This document shows, piece by piece, positions 34,501 to 39,971 of a stretch of DNA of 53,384 bases. Each line of letters opens with the position of its first letter. Position 1 is the first letter of the stretch. The position numbers were made by a program, and so were the translations under genes. The stretch is taken from IMG/VR virus record IMGVR_UViG_3300030104_001707, positions 1 through 53,384 of that record. One strand, written 5' to 3'. The notes under the pieces were generated by a model. It had not been told where the DNA came from, searched no databases, and saw only the letters and a list, made by a program, of their open reading frames with translations. This DNA comes from a virus.

Positions 34501-35257
34501 TGATATGGCTAGAGTACTACATGATGCTAGAAGTAGTCAGGGATTTAAATCTAATTTTTTAGATGCAATTTTTAAAAATGTTCCTTATGGATATTCGATG
34601 TTAAAAAGTCCTTATAGTGGGGTAAGAAGACAAAAAAATGGTACATTTATATTTGAAGAAAATGTAGAGTATTCCAAAGATATAAAAACAGGACAAACAA
34701 CTGTGCCAAGAACTAGATATTCTGTTCTTAATCCAGAGCCTTTAACTAATGTTTCTCCTTTAGGAAAACAAGTTTCTGGTGCATTTAGAAAAAGAAAAAG
34801 AAACTACATAGAAAAAGAATTTGAAAGACTAGGACTTGCAGAGTGGAGATTATTTAAGAGAACTAACATTCCTGATTACGATAGAGAACTAGCAATGTTG
34901 ACAGGTAACTTTGCAGAAAGAATATTACAGGATGCTATAGTGTCTAAAAAATATTTAGATTATAATGATTCAGGTAAAAGAGATATGATTAAAAGCGTAT
35001 TAAATGATGCAAAAGGTTACGTTGCTAAAGAATTTAATTCTCTTTTTCATTTAGGATTGCTAGGATCATTAGATAAATTACCTAAAACCCCTAGAAATAG
35101 CGGTGTAAGGTGGATGCAAGAAAATGGCTATCTTCCTCAATATGAAAATGAAAGAGCAGAATATATAAGTAACTTTGAACTTACGAAAGATGAAACTGCT
35201 TTACTAGTAGAATTAACTAAAATATATAAATCTAAAAAAGCTAAGAGTAATTTATAA
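31568..35257 (+). CDS. very large internal virion protein
   Basis: The largest gene of the window encodes 1229 residues. It is mostly helical. Alanine/glycine-rich hydrophobic stretches occur near residues 105-215 (YLGIATGGIASVATKA, then GLAAAAAIVPGAAIGLTGRA) and again near 750-860 (YIGSALAPFPKFMINSMKF). These could cross or dock to membranes. Podoviruses commonly end their structural operon with such a giant core protein that is ejected to form a channel for DNA. No transglycosylase motif was seen in the N-terminus. Its stop shares a base with the next start (TAATG). Confidence 0.7.
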   Translation: MKNSMDNLSYEKLLENKEFLNNTRNVLYDSFGEDHVLSTDEEILDAFYENFREVDTNTVDAYQLWSATNGDLNDTQKDELRQSYEVYRALPSFWEDDSASNVQAFWDYASAIFTDPATYLGIATGGIASVATKASAYGAIRAGLQTSLQAGRKATLNSAMAGVATDTVASVLTDAEIQGVERRINYREDGYDFSQAGLAAAAAIVPGAAIGLTGRALKGLSKSDTMMQNVAEGKRIYLENSEAGKAFLDGKVVEGSFVQVNDKNILKGDAVDRMAYVDSINTDKNTYTVNVGFDELGDAITKEVNMDKVKLVDPFDTKVTRKIERQIQGAAKIYNTERAQLGYKDFQKEMKEVLEARGVTKKQLEELDEGVEFVLSESAVKKVHGAFLDIMQDSGISYNPNKAISVMVEDVLASNPKGFGTDDFVRILDSHGVSNIEMLGVMMGETLSKAYRGTVYKSASTLGKLSGLSKKARKLAIEKELDVTFGGNFQKLTGGMRTEAQFRGIKDGRQYAEEVLGTTELSKETEAYYTALLAERNNIDKMVKLYGPIAHRGDQWNRMIRLGMIAQPATTCRNIMGGLIRSPMDCTTRTFDNILTVAMSKITGTTIRPVNLSDGFEHLTSLLSPQEYNEMAKLIMSKKPLAADLIKGPEGYLQTAKIAQTMNGDKGGFVNKVLGYGFDPLERGLIHANVLNSVQDKYMKSQSFIVGLRQSMSRENLDLDDFIRNGKIQDIDDRFIADGMQWAFEYNYQANIRGDTALTRFAVETINKLSNVPYIGSALAPFPKFMINSMKFMYEHSIVGLPESIAKMKRGFGKEGNQFLQQEGIKALSRQASGASLLLMAYAIRTSELGGELWHDLIDDTGNAQDIGTWYPLAPALWFADGIVQFGEQLDGKSDMGDFKEAWLLDTMKALGGPSSRSGIWKEIDKNFLEGIISGDANSKEELLNGMGRAMGTILGALATPLKLGSEVLAETNAFGFDDMARVLHDARSSQGFKSNFLDAIFKNVPYGYSMLKSPYSGVRRQKNGTFIFEENVEYSKDIKTGQTTVPRTRYSVLNPEPLTNVSPLGKQVSGAFRKRKRNYIEKEFERLGLAEWRLFKRTNIPDYDRELAMLTGNFAERILQDAIVSKKYLDYNDSGKRDMIKSVLNDAKGYVAKEFNSLFHLGLLGSLDKLPKTPRNSGVRWMQENGYLPQYENERAEYISNFELTKDETALLVELTKIYKSKKAKSNL

Positions 35258-35580
35258 TGCAATCACTGGACAGTATATCACTGGACCTAACCAATGCCCT
35301 AGTACCCCTCATCGCTATCTTCCTCAGTCTAGGGCTTGGTTTTTTTATAAAAGACCTACTAACAAACTTTATTACTGGTATTAGATTTAAATTTGATGGC
35401 AGTTTTAATGAAGGAGATAAATGCATTGTTGATGGAGACAGGGCAGTGCTAGTTAAAGTAGGAATATATGAGAGCGTATTTGCCATAACTAATGGTAGAG
35501 GCCATGTCTGGAGATATGTTCCTAATGAAAGAATTAAGTTTCTAAAAATAGAAAAGATAATAGAGGAGCCTAAAGAATGA
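35257..35580 (+). CDS. MscS-like small membrane protein
   Basis: The 107-residue protein has one hydrophobic helix (about residues 13-32: LVPLIAIFLSLGLGFFIKDL). It runs straight into DLLTNFITGIRFKFDGSFNE and a beta-rich domain ending RYVPNERIKFLKIEKI. This order (pore-type glycine-rich helix, G-x-x-x-K-D-L-x-x-N-F-x-x-G, beta domain, then PN) is that of the pore helix and beta domain of MscS mechanosensitive channels. It is reduced to one helix. It lies among probable lysis genes, so it may act as a pore-forming or membrane-tension protein in lysis. That role is inference. Confidence 0.6.
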   Translation: MQSLDSISLDLTNALVPLIAIFLSLGLGFFIKDLLTNFITGIRFKFDGSFNEGDKCIVDGDRAVLVKVGIYESVFAITNGRGHVWRYVPNERIKFLKIEKIIEEPKE

Positions 35581-36038
35581 TTACAATACTAGGATCATTA
35601 ATAGGTTTTGCAGGATCTGCATTGCCTAAAGTATTTGATATGGTAGATGATTGGCAAGATCGTAAACATGAATTATCTATGATGGATCGCCAGATAGAAG
35701 CATCCAAACTTTCTCATACTCAAAAAATAGAAGCACTTAATATAGAAGCAGACATAAGTGAAAGCAAAGCTCTATATCAGCATGATCGCTCTATGAAATC
35801 TACAGGTTTTATGGCAGGACTAAGAGCCAGTGTTAGACCAGTTATAACGTATTTATTTTTTACATTATTTGCAGTAATAAAAGGAACAGCTTTATATGGT
35901 TTAATCTATACGGATGGTATTGTGTGGGAATTGGCTATACAGACATTGTGGGATGAAGAAACACAAGGCATATTCGCTGCTATTATCTCATTCTGGTTTG
36001 GAAGCCGCGCACTCCAAAGATCTAGGAGCAGTTCGTAA
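35577..36038 (+). CDS. GTA-type three-helix holin candidate
   Basis: The product has 153 residues. An N-terminal hydrophobic helix (ITILGSLIGFAGSALPKVF) is followed by a charged coiled-coil region (about 23-70). Two more hydrophobic stretches then follow (SVRPVITYLFFTLFAVIKG, then GIFAAIISFWFGSRALQ). The ASVRPVITY-type segment and the general plan resemble the holin of gene transfer agents (three-membrane-segment holin family). Such proteins open the inner membrane for the endolysin, here probably the lysozyme at 37902. The start overlaps the MscS-like gene by four bases (ATGA). Confidence 0.65.
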   Translation: MITILGSLIGFAGSALPKVFDMVDDWQDRKHELSMMDRQIEASKLSHTQKIEALNIEADISESKALYQHDRSMKSTGFMAGLRASVRPVITYLFFTLFAVIKGTALYGLIYTDGIVWELAIQTLWDEETQGIFAAIISFWFGSRALQRSRSSS

Positions 36039-36316
36039 TGTCTATAAAAAAAGGCAGTGAAACATTTTCTGGGTACAACAAACCAAAAAGAACCCCGAAT
36101 CATCCGAAGAAATCCCATGCCGTATTAGCTAGAGAAGGTGGTAAGGAGAAGTTAATACGTTTTGGACAACAGGGTGTTAAAACTGCTGGTAAAAAAAAGA
36201 AAGGTGAGTCAAAAAAACAAACAGCTAGAAGAAAATCCTTTAAGGCTAGACATGGCAAGAATATTGCAAAAGGTAAAATGTCAGCTGCTTATTGGGCTAA
36301 TAGAGTTAAATGGTAG
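36038..36316 (+). CDS. conserved basic marine-phage protein, 92 aa
   Basis: The 92-residue protein is strongly basic, with KPKRTPNHPKKSHAVLARE, then IRFGQQGVKTAGKKKKGES and ARHGKNIAKGKMSAAYWANR. I recognise this ending and the RFGQQG word from many marine and cyanobacterial phages. The family's function is unknown. High positive charge fits binding to nucleic acid or to virion DNA. The start shares one base with the upstream stop. It is part of a block of small late genes before the lysis cassette. Confidence 0.7.
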   Translation: MSIKKGSETFSGYNKPKRTPNHPKKSHAVLAREGGKEKLIRFGQQGVKTAGKKKKGESKKQTARRKSFKARHGKNIAKGKMSAAYWANRVKW

Positions 36317-36361
36317 ACTGTGGGCTACTACAGAAGATATTATATGCAAGAGGAAACTGAA

Positions 36362-36592
36362 ATGAACGCTATATTAGATAATCTAGGAGGTTGCGGTAAA
36401 GAAAGTATACTTTTAAAAGAAAGGACTAATAATATGGCTGAAGACATGAACGAGTATTTTGATACATATCATAGTGGATCTAAATGCGACAGTTGTATAG
36501 AATGCAATTGTGATCCTTGTGTGTGTAAATGCAGTTGTCATAAAAGTCCATTTGACAAAACAGAAATATTTAAAAATAAAGGAGAACAATAA
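36362..36592 (+). CDS. cysteine-rich small protein
   Basis: The 76-residue protein starts at ATG 36362, chosen because GAGGAAA precedes it by about 6 bases; an upstream TTG at 36320 and an internal ATG at 36434 are alternatives. The C-terminal half has eight closely spaced cysteines (CDSCIECNCDPCVCKCSCH). This could bind zinc or another metal, or form disulfides. The family is not recognised. It shares one base with the next start (TAATG). The cluster is striking but its partner is unknown. Confidence 0.55.
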   Translation: MNAILDNLGGCGKESILLKERTNNMAEDMNEYFDTYHSGSKCDSCIECNCDPCVCKCSCHKSPFDKTEIFKNKGEQ

Positions 36593-36750
36593 TGCCTAAA
36601 TATACAAAAAAAGGTACTAAAATGTACGCAAAAGGTGGAGCTATGGCTAAGAAAAAGGGTACAAAGATGTACGCTAAAGGTGGTGCTATGGCTAAGAAAA
36701 GACCAATGAAGATGATGGCTAGAAAAGGTGGAACAGCTAGACGTAGATAA
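36592..36750 (+). CDS. tiny repeat protein with MYAKGGAMAKK units
   Basis: The 52-residue protein is built of two direct repeats (KGTKMYAKGGAMAKK) and a related third unit ending in ARKGGTARRR. Nearly 40 percent of residues are lysine or arginine. GGAGAAC precedes the ATG. The motif RKGGTARR is also in the 270-aa protein near the start of the late operon (nt 4450-4480). Similar KGG-repeat proteins are known in marine phages but without function. It may bind DNA or a virion scaffold. The stop and next start share one base. Confidence 0.65.
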   Translation: MPKYTKKGTKMYAKGGAMAKKKGTKMYAKGGAMAKKRPMKMMARKGGTARRR

Positions 36751-37427
36751 TGTCTTATTTAATAAGTAACATTCCACACTTTAGTTGTTGGGTGAGAAGG
36801 GAGTTCACTTGTAACCATCAAGATTATCACGGTGACTTCCTTCACGCTATGGTTTTTGCAGTAAACACAATACCTGACAGGTCTTTAAGTTTTCAGATTG
36901 TATTTACTGGTTGTGAAATTGACAGGGAAGATGGACCTGAAGAAAATATTCACGGAGGAGCTATGTGGGCAAGAATGCCAATACAGGCTCTGGTAGCAGA
37001 TATACCGTTTGAGGATTGGCCTGATCCTATGGAAGACCACATATGTCAGCCTTGGGATTGTGAATCTAGACATCATAGCGTAATAGTGATGGATAGAGTT
37101 AGTTCATCACCTTGGTTATGTAAGATAGATGGTGAGTTTTATACTGGTAAATATATGTTTACTGTAGACTATACTGACCATGATATTGCTGATGATCCTG
37201 CACAACACAAACAGTCTCATGTTATCCAGTTAATGGATGCAGGAAAATGGACAGGTAATATAGTAGCACTTCCTAATAATAGAGTTAGAGCAACTAGTCC
37301 TGCCTTGTGGAGAACAGGAGATGGTGTACCAGATTTTACTCCTTCTCAGTGGACACACTCAGCAGAGTCGCATCAATCTTACCTAGATCCTTCTGTAACC
37401 TTTAACAATCTTTACTCAGATAAATAA
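36750..37427 (+). CDS. hypothetical protein, 225 aa, rich in tryptophan and histidine
   Basis: The 225-residue protein has an unusual number of tryptophan, histidine and cysteine residues (for example CNHQDYHGDFLHAMVFA, then HICQPWDCESRHHSVI). It contains repeated acidic-aromatic segments and ends SHQSYLDPSVTFNNLY. It is a globular protein without membrane helices. I have the impression of a conserved marine-phage protein but cannot name a family. The concentration of His, Cys and Asp could form a metal site. It lies two bases before the iron-sulfur carrier gene. Confidence 0.6.
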   Translation: MSYLISNIPHFSCWVRREFTCNHQDYHGDFLHAMVFAVNTIPDRSLSFQIVFTGCEIDREDGPEENIHGGAMWARMPIQALVADIPFEDWPDPMEDHICQPWDCESRHHSVIVMDRVSSSPWLCKIDGEFYTGKYMFTVDYTDHDIADDPAQHKQSHVIQLMDAGKWTGNIVALPNNRVRATSPALWRTGDGVPDFTPSQWTHSAESHQSYLDPSVTFNNLYSDK

Positions 37428-37428
37428 A

Positions 37429-37755
37429 ATGCTAGATATAACTCAAGAAGCAAAAGAATATCTTTGTAGTATTACAAAAGAAAATAATAGAGAGTATATA
37501 GCTTTTGGAGTAAAGGGTGGAGGATGTTCAGGATTTTCATACATATGGGATTTTTCTGATGGTCCTCTTAAAGAAGATGAGCTAATAGATTTAGGTGAAG
37601 GAATATCACTTGTTGTTGATGGGATGAGCGTTATGTACACACTAGGAAGTAAAATAGATTACGTTAAAGAGTTAGGCGGTACATATTTAAAAGTATTAAA
37701 CCCTATGGCAGACAGCCAATGCGGTTGTGGAGAATCTTTTTCAGTTAGGATGTAA
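37429..37755 (+). CDS. IscA/HesB-type iron-sulfur cluster carrier
   Basis: The 108-residue protein is a full-length A-type carrier, with FGVKGGGCSGFSYIW (C33) and the C-terminal pair QCGCGESF (C98, C100). These three cysteines are the cluster ligands of the family. The rest (GISLVVDGMSVMYTLGSKID) also matches the fold. In bacteria such proteins deliver [2Fe-2S] or [4Fe-4S] clusters to client enzymes. In a phage this counts as an auxiliary metabolic gene. Its client could be a host enzyme or the phage's own cysteine-clustered nuclease at 43471. It is in the late operon, which is unusual for a metabolic gene. Confidence 0.9.
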   Translation: MLDITQEAKEYLCSITKENNREYIAFGVKGGGCSGFSYIWDFSDGPLKEDELIDLGEGISLVVDGMSVMYTLGSKIDYVKELGGTYLKVLNPMADSQCGCGESFSVRM

Positions 37756-37758
37756 TTA

Positions 37759-37887
37759 ATGTCTTTGTATAAAAATATAAATAAAAGAAAGAAACAGGGA
37801 ATATCTCGTAGTAAAGCAAAAAGTACAATAAGCCCTAAAGCATATGCAAATATGAAAAAGGGGTTTCCAAAAAAGAAAAAAAAATAA
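37759..37887 (+). CDS. tiny lysine-rich protein, 42 aa
   Basis: An ATG at 37759, three bases after the IscA gene, opens a 42-codon frame ending TAA at 37885-37887. The product begins MSLYKNINKRKKQGISRSKA and ends in KKGFPKKKKKK. I recognise the plan (SLYKNI at the start, KAYANMK near the end) from small basic proteins of marine phages. No function is known. Its charge suggests DNA or RNA binding. It is followed after 14 bases by the lysozyme gene. Confidence 0.65.
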   Translation: MSLYKNINKRKKQGISRSKAKSTISPKAYANMKKGFPKKKKK

Positions 37888-37901
37888 AGGTGTAATTAAA
37901 C

Positions 37902-38348
37902 GTGAGAAGAATGACTGATGAAGGGTTAGACCTTATTAAATTTTATGAAGGGTATTCCTCTTCTGCATACCTCTGCCCTGCCCAACATTGGACAATAGGC
38001 TATGGAGCTATTTGGGGAATGGATAATAAGAGAGTAACAGAGGATCATCCTGATATCAATGAAGATCAGGCAGACTATTTGTTAAGAAGAGATGTTAAGA
38101 AGTCGGAGATGGCAGTTCTCAGACATATAAGAGTTCCACTAGAGGATGGGCAGTTTAATGCCTTATGTTCATTTGTATTTAATTTAGGCAGTGGTGCGCT
38201 ACAAAGCAGTACATTAAGACGTAAAATTAATAAAGGAAATTACATTGGTGCATCTAATGAATTTAAGCGTTGGATATGGGCTGGAGGCAGAAAATTAAAA
38301 GGATTAATAAGAAGAAGGGAACATGAACGCTTGATGTTTCTTGGATGA
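37902..38348 (+). CDS. phage lysozyme (GH24 endolysin)
   Basis: The 148-residue muramidase starts at GTG 37902 (AAAGGTG is 9 bases upstream); ATG 37911 is an alternative. The catalytic region is KFYEGYSSSAYLCPAQHWT: E16 is the catalytic acid, T31 matches T26 of T4 lysozyme, and the place of Asp20 is held by C25. Then come GYGAIWG, a helical domain (LEDGQFNALCSFVFNLGSGA) and RRREHERLMFLG. It cleaves the glycan backbone of peptidoglycan at lysis. No signal peptide was seen, so it needs a holin; one is a few genes upstream. It is the last gene of the rightward operon. Confidence 0.92.
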   Translation: MRRMTDEGLDLIKFYEGYSSSAYLCPAQHWTIGYGAIWGMDNKRVTEDHPDINEDQADYLLRRDVKKSEMAVLRHIRVPLEDGQFNALCSFVFNLGSGALQSSTLRRKINKGNYIGASNEFKRWIWAGGRKLKGLIRRREHERLMFLG

Positions 38349-38392
38349 GTTTAGCGATAACGCATAGACATTGGTATCCACCCTAGTAAAGG

Positions 38393-38674
38393 CTACTGTG
38401 TATTAGTAATAAATATCCTGAATAAACTTGTAGCAATAGTAGCTAGAGCAAAACTGTTTATTACCATTAATGCTCTGTCATTCCAAAGCATCCCTACAAT
38501 CATCCACCCTGCAATCCCTACGAAATGGAAATAAAGATTAACAGGGTAGATGTTGTTGGACGTAAGTAACATACCAACCATAAGAACTACACTAGAGAAC
38601 CACTTGATATACCAATCAAGGGTATACAGGGGGGTTTTGGTTACAATACTAGTTCCGTTGTGGTTGTCACTCAT
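38393..38674 (-). CDS. small three-helix membrane protein
   Basis: The 93-residue protein has three hydrophobic segments: about residues 25-40 (WFSSVVLMVGMLLTSNN), 46-64 (LYFHFVGIAGWMIVGMLWN) and 70-88 (ALMVINSFALATIATSLF). I associate this arrangement with a family of small membrane proteins in marine phages and bacteria that have no known role. It is the last gene of the leftward operon and ends 45 bases from the end of the lysozyme gene on the other strand. No clear bidirectional terminator was seen between the two. A lysis or exclusion role is possible. Confidence 0.6.
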   Translation of the reverse strand: MSDNHNGTSIVTKTPLYTLDWYIKWFSSVVLMVGMLLTSNNIYPVNLYFHFVGIAGWMIVGMLWNDRALMVINSFALATIATSLFRIFITNTQ

Positions 38675-38682
38675 GTTCTAAT

Positions 38683-38811
38683 TTATTCTTTACTCTTTTT
38701 TTCAGTCTTTGTTTTAGTCGGTTCACTACCAAAATCTACTATAGGATCAAAAGGCCACTCTTTAGCCCATTGAGCTTTATTTTTTTTCATTATATCAATT
38801 ACTGACTCCAT
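38683..38811 (-). CDS. tiny hypothetical protein, 42 aa
   Basis: The frame starts at the ATG at 38811 with a very good GGAGG ribosome site 5 bases upstream and ends with TAA at 38685-38683. The product begins MESVIDIMKKNKAQWAKEWP and has an acidic then lysine-rich end (KTKTEKKSKE). It lies eight bases before the membrane protein gene. The strong ribosome site and placement support a real gene. The function is unknown. Confidence 0.6.
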   Translation of the reverse strand: MESVIDIMKKNKAQWAKEWPFDPIVDFGSEPTKTKTEKKSKE

Positions 38812-38946
38812 TTTTACCTCCTTTCTAAAAAAATGACCTCTGAGGATGCGCGAGAAATGCCCTCAAAGACCTCTTAATATAGGTATAGCCCAAAAAATAC
38901 CTACTTGCTCTGTATAAGGCTTAAAACGCTATATACAGGATTTTGC
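38812..38946 (-). other. intergenic gap with two inverted repeats near the operon end
   Basis: This 135-base gap separates two leftward genes. TAGGTAT (38880-38886) pairs perfectly with ATACCTA (38897-38903). A second imperfect hairpin (TGAGG to CCTCA, about 38841-38864) is flanked by two direct GACCTCT copies. Neither hairpin is followed by a good T-run on the transcribed strand. They may be RNA stability or processing elements. Confidence 0.45.
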
Positions 38947-39327
38947 CTATTTTGAGTCATTTTTATTGCTAAAAGTAGTATCTGTTACCTCTCCAGTAGT
39001 TCCAGCATCCACCATACATAAAGAATTTATATCTTTAGGCATTATTACATTAGCAGACCATGTTCCTGTCTTTTTATTAAGATGAATTATAGTAACATGA
39101 CCTCTTTCTGATACACCTCTGAATACAATTCTTTCTTTATGTATACCTTCAATTATCCCAGCTGCTATCGGAAGAGGCTTACAAGTTATAGAACTTTTAG
39201 GTTGTGACCAAGCTATTGAGATATTCATACAAATTACAAATATAAGTATAAATATACAAGCAACAAAATAAGTATTACTAAAAATATCAAATTTAATTTT
39301 TTGTATAAGTTCTTTTATTAAATTCAT
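38947..39327 (-). CDS. membrane-anchored hypothetical protein, 126 aa
   Basis: The 126-residue protein has one N-terminal membrane segment (about residues 20-39: YFVACIFILIFVICMNISIA). A domain outside the membrane follows, with two cysteines (ITCKPLPIAAGIIEGIHKER and INSLCMVDAGTTGEVTD). The beta-rich middle (GHVTIIHLNKKTGTWSANVI) resembles small secreted or periplasmic domains. The family is not recognised. It has a good AGGAGG-type site before its ATG. It could be an envelope protein acting on host entry or lysis timing. Confidence 0.6.
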   Translation of the reverse strand: MNLIKELIQKIKFDIFSNTYFVACIFILIFVICMNISIAWSQPKSSITCKPLPIAAGIIEGIHKERIVFRGVSERGHVTIIHLNKKTGTWSANVIMPKDINSLCMVDAGTTGEVTDTTFSNKNDSK

Positions 39328-39337
39328 TTTTACCTCC

Positions 39338-39784
39338 TTAATTTAAAAATATTCTTCGTTGATGTGCTTCTATATAATCTATTGCTCTTTTTAAAAAACT
39401 TGTATCATCGTCAAACCCACCCAATGCTCTATTGCATTTGTGACAGAGCCAACCTCTAAACGTATCTGTATCGTGACAATGATCTATAACCCATGATCCA
39501 TTTTTGGTGTTGCCTTTACCTTTAACAGCTTCAGCATCACCATTACAAATAGGACAGATATAACCTTCTTTAGGCATACCATATTCTTCTCTTAATCTGT
39601 CTCTTACTTTTTTCATTTCATTGTTGCAACTACGGCATTCTGCTCTTAGAAAGTTAGCACCAGAATGTCTGCCAAATTTAGATAAGGGAAGGTAAGTATC
39701 ACACTTAGTACAAACCTTACCTTCACCTGCACCTAAATCTTCATTTTCAAAAAGATTTTCCTCTTCAAAAAAATCAAGCTGCAT
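39338..39784 (-). CDS. recombination endonuclease VII-like nuclease
   Basis: The 148-residue protein has an N-terminal zinc ribbon (C25, C28, C50, C53: VCTKCDTYLPLSKFG, then ECRSCNNE) and a nuclease core. The core has CPIC (C77, C80), VIDHCHDT (D101, H102, H104) and WLCHKCNRALGGFDD (C114, C117). This is the His-Me finger signature of the T4 endonuclease VII family, which cuts Holliday junctions and branched DNA and clears DNA before packaging. It overlaps the start of the upstream RMF-like gene by 11 bases. It lies in the replication operon beside ribonucleotide reductase. Confidence 0.88.
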   Translation of the reverse strand: MQLDFFEEENLFENEDLGAGEGKVCTKCDTYLPLSKFGRHSGANFLRAECRSCNNEMKKVRDRLREEYGMPKEGYICPICNGDAEAVKGKGNTKNGSWVIDHCHDTDTFRGWLCHKCNRALGGFDDDTSFLKRAIDYIEAHQRRIFLN

Positions 39785-39971
39785 TTTTCTTTATCCTTTT
39801 CAAGTGTATAAAGTACGCCTTGTTAAAACCACGTTCCCATTCTTTATATCTTGATGTACCATAAGAATAGGGATTTGTCAGATTTTCTACAAATCCTATC
39901 ATCCCTTCCTTATGTATTTTCTTTAGAGGATAAAAATCTCCACTATATACTCGTCTTTTCTTATACGCCAC
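39774..39971 (-). CDS. RMF-like (ribosome modulation factor) small protein
   Basis: The 65-residue basic protein has EGMIGFVEN, then NPYSYGTSRYKEWERGF and a terminal basic helix. The order (glycine-containing helix, [NC]PY, later W-x-x-G-[WF]-x-x-A) is the pattern of ribosome modulation factor and its relatives, which in E. coli dimerise ribosomes. A phage copy might bind ribosomes and bias translation or hibernation. Related RMF-like proteins also occur as inhibitors or modifiers in plasmids and phages. It overlaps both neighbours by 11 bases. The match is by pattern only. Confidence 0.55.
   Translation of the reverse strand: MAYKKRRVYSGDFYPLKKIHKEGMIGFVENLTNPYSYGTSRYKEWERGFNKAYFIHLKRIKKNAA

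Noticed and set aside
35906-36118. A leftward open frame across the holin candidate end
   Set aside because: It is antisense to two well-packed genes and has no ribosome site or conserved pattern.
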